From an uncultured Eubacteriales bacterium (lineage in GTDB: Bacteria; Bacillota; Clostridia; Christensenellales; CAG-138), in assembly GCA_902765005.1 (NCBI GenBank), contig CACWYB010000010.1:1-64000 (forward strand): a DNA stretch of 64,000 nt, read 5' to 3'. This document shows positions 59,027 to 64,000 of this stretch, one piece after another. Position 1 is the first letter of the stretch, and every line of letters begins with the position of its first letter. The translations under genes were made by a program, and so were the position numbers. The notes beneath the pieces were generated by a model, which had not been told where the DNA came from, made no database searches, and saw nothing but the letters and a program-made list of their open reading frames with translations.

Positions 59027-61105
59027 TCAATCCTTATCCTTCTTCCCCCGCTGGATATAGCCGCAGTTCCTGTCGGCGCAGGCGATGAAGGGGCCGTTCT
59101 GGCCCATACGCTGGACCAGGATGCCGCCGCACTTGGGGCACTTGCCGGGCACGGGCTTATCCCAGCTGACAAAATCGCAGTTGGGGTAGTTGGAGCAGCC
59201 GTAGAAGTTCTTGCCCTTCTTGGTGTGCCGCTTGATGATGTCTCCGCCGCACTTGGGGCACTGGACATCCAGCTTCTCGATGAGGGGCTTGGTGTTCCGG
59301 CACTCGGGGAAGTTGGGGCAGGCCAGGAACTTGCCGAACCGGCCGGTCTTGATGACCATCATGGCGCCGCACTTGTCGCAGGGCACGTCCGACACGGGGT
59401 CGGGCAGCTTCACCTTGTCGATGTTGGCGCCGGCGGCCTCCAGGTCCTTCTCGAAGGGGGTGTAGAAATCCCCCACCACCTGCTGCCAGGGGACCTGTCC
59501 CTCCTCCACCTTGTCCAGCTTCTCCTCCATGCCGGCGGTGAAGGCCACGTCCACGATGCCCTTGAAGTTCTCCTTCATGAGCCGGGTGACCACGAACCCC
59601 AGCTCCGTAGGCTGCAGGGTCTTCTTCTCCCGCAGCACGTAGCCCCGGTCCACGATGGTGGTGATGGTGGGCGCGTAGGTGGAGGGGCGGCCTATGCCCT
59701 TCTCCTCCAGGGTCTTCACCAGCGTCGCCTCGGTGTACCGGGCGGGGGGCTGGGTGAACTTCTGCTCGGGGGTGACGGCCTTGGGCTCGAAGCTGTCCCC
59801 CTCCCGGATGGGCGGGAGCTGAACCTCCTTCTCCCCCTGGTCGTCCCGGCCCTCGATGTAGATCACGGTGAAGCCCGCGAACAGGGTCCGGACGCCGGTG
59901 GCGCGGAAGCTGACGCCGTTCACATCGAAGGCGACGGTGGTGGCTTCCAGCACCGCTTCGCTCATCTGGCTGGCCAGGAACCGCTCGTAGATGAGCTTGT
60001 AGAGCTTGTACTGATCGGCGCTCAGGCTGGCCTTGAGCTCCTTGGGGCTGTTCTTCAGGTCCGTGGGGCGGATGGCTTCATGGGCGTCCTGGGCGTTGCT
60101 CCGGCCCCGGTACACGTTGGGCTGGGCGGGGACATATTCCGGCCCGTACTGAGCCTGGATGAACGCCAGCGCCGCCTCCTGAGCCTCCTTGCTGATGCGG
60201 ACGGAGTCGGTTCGGATATAGGAGATCAGGCCCACGGGCCCCTTCTTGCCGATGTCCACGCCCTCATAGAGCTGCTGGGCCACCTGCATGGTCCGCTTGG
60301 CGGTGAAGTTCAGCTTCCTCGACGCCTCCTGCTGCAGGCTGGACGTGGTGAACGGGGGCGCGGCGTGGCGCTTCTTCTCGGCGGTCTTCACCTCCGAGGT
60401 CACAAAAGGCTTGCCCTCGATGCGCTTAAGGACCCGGTCCGTCTCCTCCTTGGTGTGAAGCTCCTTCAGCTCCCCCCAATTGACGAACTTGGCTTCAAAG
60501 GGCTTCTTCCCCTGGAGCTGGGCGGTGATGGTCCAGTATTCCTTGGGAACGAACTCGTTGATCTCCTCCTCCCGATCGCAGATGATGCGGGTGGCCACGG
60601 ACTGGACCCGGCCGGCGGAAAGGCCCTTGCGGACCTTGGCCCAAAGGATGGGGCTGATCTTGTAGCCCACCAGCCGATCCAGCACCCGGCGGGCCTGCTG
60701 GGCGTCCACCAGGTTCATGTTGATGGGCCGGGCCTTCTTGAAGGAGCCCTTCACGGCGGTGGAGGTGATCTCGTTGAACTCGATCCGGCACTTGCTCTTT
60801 TCGTCCAGCTTCAACACCTCCGCCAGGTGCCAGCTGATGGCCTCCCCCTCCCGGTCAGGGTCGGTGGCCAGATAGATCTTGTCGGCCTTCTTCGCTTCCT
60901 TGCGGATGGTCTCCAGAACGTCCTTCCGGCCCCGAAGGGCAATATACTTGGGGGCAAAGCCGTTTTCCACGTCCACCCCCAGCTGAGACTTGGGCAGATC
61001 CCGGATGTGGCCCTGACTGGCCACCACCTTATATTTGCTCCCTAAAAACTTCTCGATGGTCTTCGCCTTGGCGGGCGACTCCACGATTACCAAAGATTCG
61101 GCCAT
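59027..61105 (-). CDS. topA: DNA topoisomerase I
   Basis: A 692-residue type IA topoisomerase: TOPRIM domain (MAESLVIVESPAKAKTIEKF, ATDPDREGEAISWHLAE), catalytic Tyr in GLISYIRTDSVRIS and three C-terminal zinc ribbons (CDKCG, CPKCG, CPKCG). It relaxes negative supercoils. AGAAGG precedes the ATG. Confidence 0.98.
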   Translation of the reverse strand: MAESLVIVESPAKAKTIEKFLGSKYKVVASQGHIRDLPKSQLGVDVENGFAPKYIALRGRKDVLETIRKEAKKADKIYLATDPDREGEAISWHLAEVLKLDEKSKCRIEFNEITSTAVKGSFKKARPINMNLVDAQQARRVLDRLVGYKISPILWAKVRKGLSAGRVQSVATRIICDREEEINEFVPKEYWTITAQLQGKKPFEAKFVNWGELKELHTKEETDRVLKRIEGKPFVTSEVKTAEKKRHAAPPFTTSSLQQEASRKLNFTAKRTMQVAQQLYEGVDIGKKGPVGLISYIRTDSVRISKEAQEAALAFIQAQYGPEYVPAQPNVYRGRSNAQDAHEAIRPTDLKNSPKELKASLSADQYKLYKLIYERFLASQMSEAVLEATTVAFDVNGVSFRATGVRTLFAGFTVIYIEGRDDQGEKEVQLPPIREGDSFEPKAVTPEQKFTQPPARYTEATLVKTLEEKGIGRPSTYAPTITTIVDRGYVLREKKTLQPTELGFVVTRLMKENFKGIVDVAFTAGMEEKLDKVEEGQVPWQQVVGDFYTPFEKDLEAAGANIDKVKLPDPVSDVPCDKCGAMMVIKTGRFGKFLACPNFPECRNTKPLIEKLDVQCPKCGGDIIKRHTKKGKNFYGCSNYPNCDFVSWDKPVPGKCPKCGGILVQRMGQNGPFIACADRNCGYIQRGKKDKD

Positions 61106-61121
61106 GGTATATACCTTCTTT

Positions 61122-62249
61122 TCAATAGACGATGTTGGTTTGCAGGGGGTCCAGCGCGTAGACGCTCCCCGGCAGTTGCTTTATTATTCCCGAAAAAGTC
61201 AGTCCTGTCAAGGTGGGAATCAGCTCATCCACGGAACAGGCGCAGCTTTCCAGGAGTTCATCCTCGTTTTTCTCCCCGGATTCCAGGGCCTTCACCACCC
61301 GCTGCTCCACGGGGGACAGCTCCTCGAAGCGGACGGCCTGCCCCTCCTCGCTGTAGCTGCCCTCGCCGAACTCCTCCAGTATATGGGAAACGGCTGTGAC
61401 GGCCTTGGCCTCCCCCCGGCGGATCATGTTGTTGGTGCCCACGCTCATCAGGTCGGTGATCCGGCCCGGGACGGCGAACACCTCCCGCCCCTGCTCCAGG
61501 GCGAGCCGGGCGGTGATGGCGGCGCCGCTCCGCTCCCCCGCCTCCACCACCAGCACGCCCAGGGAAAGGCCGCTGATGATCCGGTTGCGGATGGGAAAAT
61601 TCTGGGGCAGGGCCGGGGTCCGGGGCAGGAACTCCGTCAACAGGCACCCCCGCTCGGCGATGGCGCCGTAGAGCTTCTCGTTGCCCTTGGGGTAGACCAC
61701 ATCGATGCCGCAGCCCAGCACGGCTACGGTGGGGTCCTGCGCCCCCTCCACGGAGAGAGCGCCCAGGGCGGCGTAGGCGTCGATGCCGGTGGCCAGGCCA
61801 GATATGACCGTGGCCCCCGCCTTCACCAGCTCCCGGCCGAAGGTCCGGGCCACGTCCTTGCCGTAGTCCGTGCAGCGGCGGGTGCCCACGATGGCCAGGG
61901 GCAGCTGCATGTCTTCGTTCAGGGTGCCCTTATAGAAGAGGACGCTGGGCGGATCGGAGATCTCCTTCAGAAGGGCCGGATAGGCGTAGCTGGAGGCGGT
62001 GACCACATGGACATTGTTTTTGTCCAACCAGCGGATGTAGCGGTCCATGAACCCGTCCGCGGCGGCCTCCTTCAGCCGCTTCTGTACGTCCTCGGAGAGC
62101 ATGGAGAGCCGCTCCATGCGGCCCTTCTGCACGTCCTCAAAGGCCTCCTCCAGATAGTAATATTCCTCCCGGGCGGCGGAAAACTGACGGTATTTGGTGC
62201 CGGTGGCGTAGTGCAGCCACAGCTCCAGCCGATCCGACGGGTCGATCAT
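61122..62249 (-). CDS. dprA: DNA-processing protein DprA
   Basis: A 375-residue Rossmann-fold DNA-protecting protein (AIVGTRRCTDYGKDVARTFG, VISGLATGIDAYA, GGAERSGAAIT-like block) with a C-terminal winged helix (VVKALESGEKNEDELL). It loads RecA on incoming single-stranded DNA during transformation. The start overlaps the comM stop (ATGA). Confidence 0.96.
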   Translation of the reverse strand: MIDPSDRLELWLHYATGTKYRQFSAAREEYYYLEEAFEDVQKGRMERLSMLSEDVQKRLKEAAADGFMDRYIRWLDKNNVHVVTASSYAYPALLKEISDPPSVLFYKGTLNEDMQLPLAIVGTRRCTDYGKDVARTFGRELVKAGATVISGLATGIDAYAALGALSVEGAQDPTVAVLGCGIDVVYPKGNEKLYGAIAERGCLLTEFLPRTPALPQNFPIRNRIISGLSLGVLVVEAGERSGAAITARLALEQGREVFAVPGRITDLMSVGTNNMIRRGEAKAVTAVSHILEEFGEGSYSEEGQAVRFEELSPVEQRVVKALESGEKNEDELLESCACSVDELIPTLTGLTFSGIIKQLPGSVYALDPLQTNIVY

Positions 62250-63766
62250 AGCTCATTTCCTCCCAATATGGACAGCTGCCGATAGCGGATCGCCTCGCTC
62301 AGGTGCTTCTCCCGGATCGTCTCGCTGCCGTCCAGGTCCGCGATGGTCCGGGCCACCTTCCGCAGCCGCTGATAGGCCCGGGCGGACAGGTTCATCCGCT
62401 GGAAGGCCCGCTCCATCATCAATCGACAGGGGCCGTCCAGGGCGCAGTATGCCTCGATCTGCCGGTTGTTCATGCGGGCGTTGAGCTGGGTGCTCTCCGC
62501 TCCAAAGCGCTCCCGCTGCCGGGCCCGGGCCGCCATGACCCGCTGGCGGATGGCGGCGGAGGGCTCCCCCGTGCCCTTGCCGGACAGGTCCTCGAAGGGC
62601 ACGTCGTTCATCTCGATGAACATGTCGATCCGATCCAGCAGGGGGCCGGAGATCCGCCGGGCGTACCGCTGGATCTGGACGGGGGTGCAGGTGCACGGCT
62701 TGGTGCGGGAGCCCCGGTTGCCGCAGGGGCAGGGGTTCATGGCCGCCACCAGCATGAAGGAAGCGGGATAGGTGCAGCTCATGCGGGCCCGGGAAACGGT
62801 GACGATGCCGTCCTCCAGGGGCTGGCGCAGGCTCTCCAGCACGTCCCGATGGAATTCTGGAAACTCATCCAGGAACAGGACGCCCATGTGGGCCAGGCTG
62901 ATCTCCCCGGGCATGGCGTTGGACCCGCCGCCGGTGATGGCCGCCGAGGAGGCCCCGTGATGGGGCGCCCGGAAGGGCCGGGCCGTGACCAGGCCCCGAT
63001 GGCCCGCCACGGAATGGATCTTGGTCACCTCCATGCACTCGCTCAGCGTCATGGGCGGCAGGATGGAGGGGATGGCCCGGGAGAGCATGGTCTTCCCGGA
63101 GCCGGGGGTGCCGGCCAGCAGCAGGTTGTGGCCCCCCGCAGCGGCGATCTCCGCGGCCCGCTTGGCGGCGGCCTGGCCCCGGATGTCCGCAAAGTCAAAG
63201 GGATAGGCCGCGTCCTCCGGGGCGAACTCGGTTCTTGGCTGGGGCTCCATGCCCCCCTCCCCCCGCAAGAAGGCCACCAGCTGGGCCAGGTTCTCCACGG
63301 GGAACACCCGCACGCCCGCCGCGCAGGCGGCCTCCTGGGCGTTCTCCCGGGGGACGAAAAACACGCTCTCCCCCCGCTGCTGGGCAGCGATGACCATGGG
63401 CAGGACCCCGTTGACGGGGCGCACGTCCCCGTTGAGGGCCAGCTCCCCCAGGTACACCGCCCGTATAAGAGGCGCTTGCTTGAGCCGGCCGTCGGCGCAG
63501 AGGATGGCCAGGGCGATGGGCAGATCGTAGACGCTGCCCTCCTTGCGCACGTCCGCCGGGGCCAGGCTCACGGTGATGCGGGCCGTGGGAAACTCGAAGC
63601 CGGAGTTCTTCAGAGCCGCCCGGACCCGCTCCCTTGACTCCTTCACGGCGGCGTCCGGCAGGCCCACCGTTTCATAGGCGGGGAGCCCGGCGGAGATGTC
63701 CACCTCCACCTTGACGGGAAAGCCGTTCAAACCGGTCAGCCCGAAGCTGTTCGCCTGGGAAAGCAT
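62246..63766 (-). CDS. comM: YifB/ComM-type Mg-chelatase-like AAA ATPase
   Basis: A 506-residue protein with an N-terminal Lon-protease-like fold region (VKVEVDISAGLPAYETVGLP), Walker A GTPGSGKTML and a zinc-like CPCGNRGSRTKPCTC motif. ComM/YifB helps branch migration during natural transformation. The start at 63766 has AAGGAGG 5 nt upstream. It leads the comM-dprA-topA-trmFO block. Confidence 0.96.
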   Translation of the reverse strand: MLSQANSFGLTGLNGFPVKVEVDISAGLPAYETVGLPDAAVKESRERVRAALKNSGFEFPTARITVSLAPADVRKEGSVYDLPIALAILCADGRLKQAPLIRAVYLGELALNGDVRPVNGVLPMVIAAQQRGESVFFVPRENAQEAACAAGVRVFPVENLAQLVAFLRGEGGMEPQPRTEFAPEDAAYPFDFADIRGQAAAKRAAEIAAAGGHNLLLAGTPGSGKTMLSRAIPSILPPMTLSECMEVTKIHSVAGHRGLVTARPFRAPHHGASSAAITGGGSNAMPGEISLAHMGVLFLDEFPEFHRDVLESLRQPLEDGIVTVSRARMSCTYPASFMLVAAMNPCPCGNRGSRTKPCTCTPVQIQRYARRISGPLLDRIDMFIEMNDVPFEDLSGKGTGEPSAAIRQRVMAARARQRERFGAESTQLNARMNNRQIEAYCALDGPCRLMMERAFQRMNLSARAYQRLRKVARTIADLDGSETIREKHLSEAIRYRQLSILGGNEL

Positions 63767-63819
63767 ATGCGCCTCCTTGTGTTTCCTTATATGGGGAGAG
63801 GATCTCTCTCCCTCCGTCA

Positions 63820-63917
63820 CGGGCAGCGAAAGCTGCCCGCGCCACCTCCCTCGTCAGAGGGAGGTTTTATAGCGCCCCTTGTCAGGGGAGCTGCCGCGAA
63901 GCGGCTGAGGGGTAGTC
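63820..63917. repeat. Dispersed-type intergenic repeat with three hairpins
   Basis: Stems 63820-63827/63832-63839 (CGGGCAGC), 63844-63852/63857-63865 (ACCTCCCTC) and a compound CCCCTTGTCAGGGG / GCCGC-GAA-GCGGC unit at about 63873-63917. The sequence type (TTGTCAGGGGAGCTGCCGC) is one I associate with repeats scattered in gut Clostridia genomes. No gene is visible from here to the window end. Confidence 0.6.
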
Positions 63918-64000
63918 TCCTCCGCATCGCTGTTTCACCACTCGATCGATCTCTCCCGCAACAGCCGGAAAACTGACAAACACATCGCTGTTCCAGAAGC

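Overview
The window reads as chromosome of a high-GC, spore-forming member of the Clostridia, probably a gut lineage such as Oscillospirales or Christensenellales; the family is inferred, not proven. The evidence is a set of endospore genes (SpoIIP, SpoIVFA/SpoIVFB, YabP, YabQ, an uninterrupted pro-SigK), Firmicutes-type gene order (comM-dprA-topA-trmFO; spoIVFA-spoIVFB near rplU-prp-rpmA), RNase J, TTGACA/TATAAT-type promoters with 17-bp spacers and strong GGAGG ribosome sites. I saw no rRNA, tRNA, CRISPR array, prophage or insertion sequence.

Layout. 1-11.3 kb: a partial M29 aminopeptidase, a UMF1-type transporter broken by a 44-bp tandem duplication, a metallophosphoesterase, a PIG-L deacetylase, a cyclophilin lipoprotein with a LysR regulator, an Lgt-like/MFS/GH2 operon and an XRE regulator. 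11.4-21.8 kb: envelope and sporulation genes (small lipoproteins, SpoIIP, M32 carboxypeptidase), then rplU with a fused prp-rpmA gene, rng, DUF2344, a radical SAM protein, spoIVFB and spoIVFA. 22-31.3 kb: an ABC exporter, hutH, a DUF3267 protein, a nucleoside phosphorylase and a five-gene metal-chelate uptake cassette. 31.3-43.1 kb: cell-wall enzymes, a SLOG protein, an acyltransferase, a Crp/Fnr regulator, a DUF4173/XRE/DUF2975 membrane cluster, an acyl-CoA ligase and a YfcC transporter. 43.2-51.3 kb: rpmE, rho, yabP-yabQ-divIC-ppx, the pepP-efp operon and sigK. 51.4-64 kb: a large secreted Ig-like protein with an attenuator-like leader, then mltG, ylbF, rnj, trmFO, topA, dprA and comM.

The most unusual gene is at 14959-15513: the ribosomal-processing protease Prp is joined in frame to ribosomal protein L27, the substrate Prp normally cleaves. 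The usual L27 leader and cleavage motif are missing at the joint. Sporulation genes in the window form a plausible pathway: SpoIVFA/SpoIVFB would process the pro-SigK encoded about 28 kb away.

A second theme is non-coding. At least nine gene ends carry, 6-19 nt after the stop codon, a long perfect hairpin with a pyrimidine-rich core and compensated outer base pairs, often next to a second conserved AAGCTCAGGAA hairpin. Other regulatory structures are a leader peptide ending in a terminator loop (54043-54271), two divergent promoters sharing one palindromic -35 box (35769-35820), and palindromes in the spacers of two promoters.
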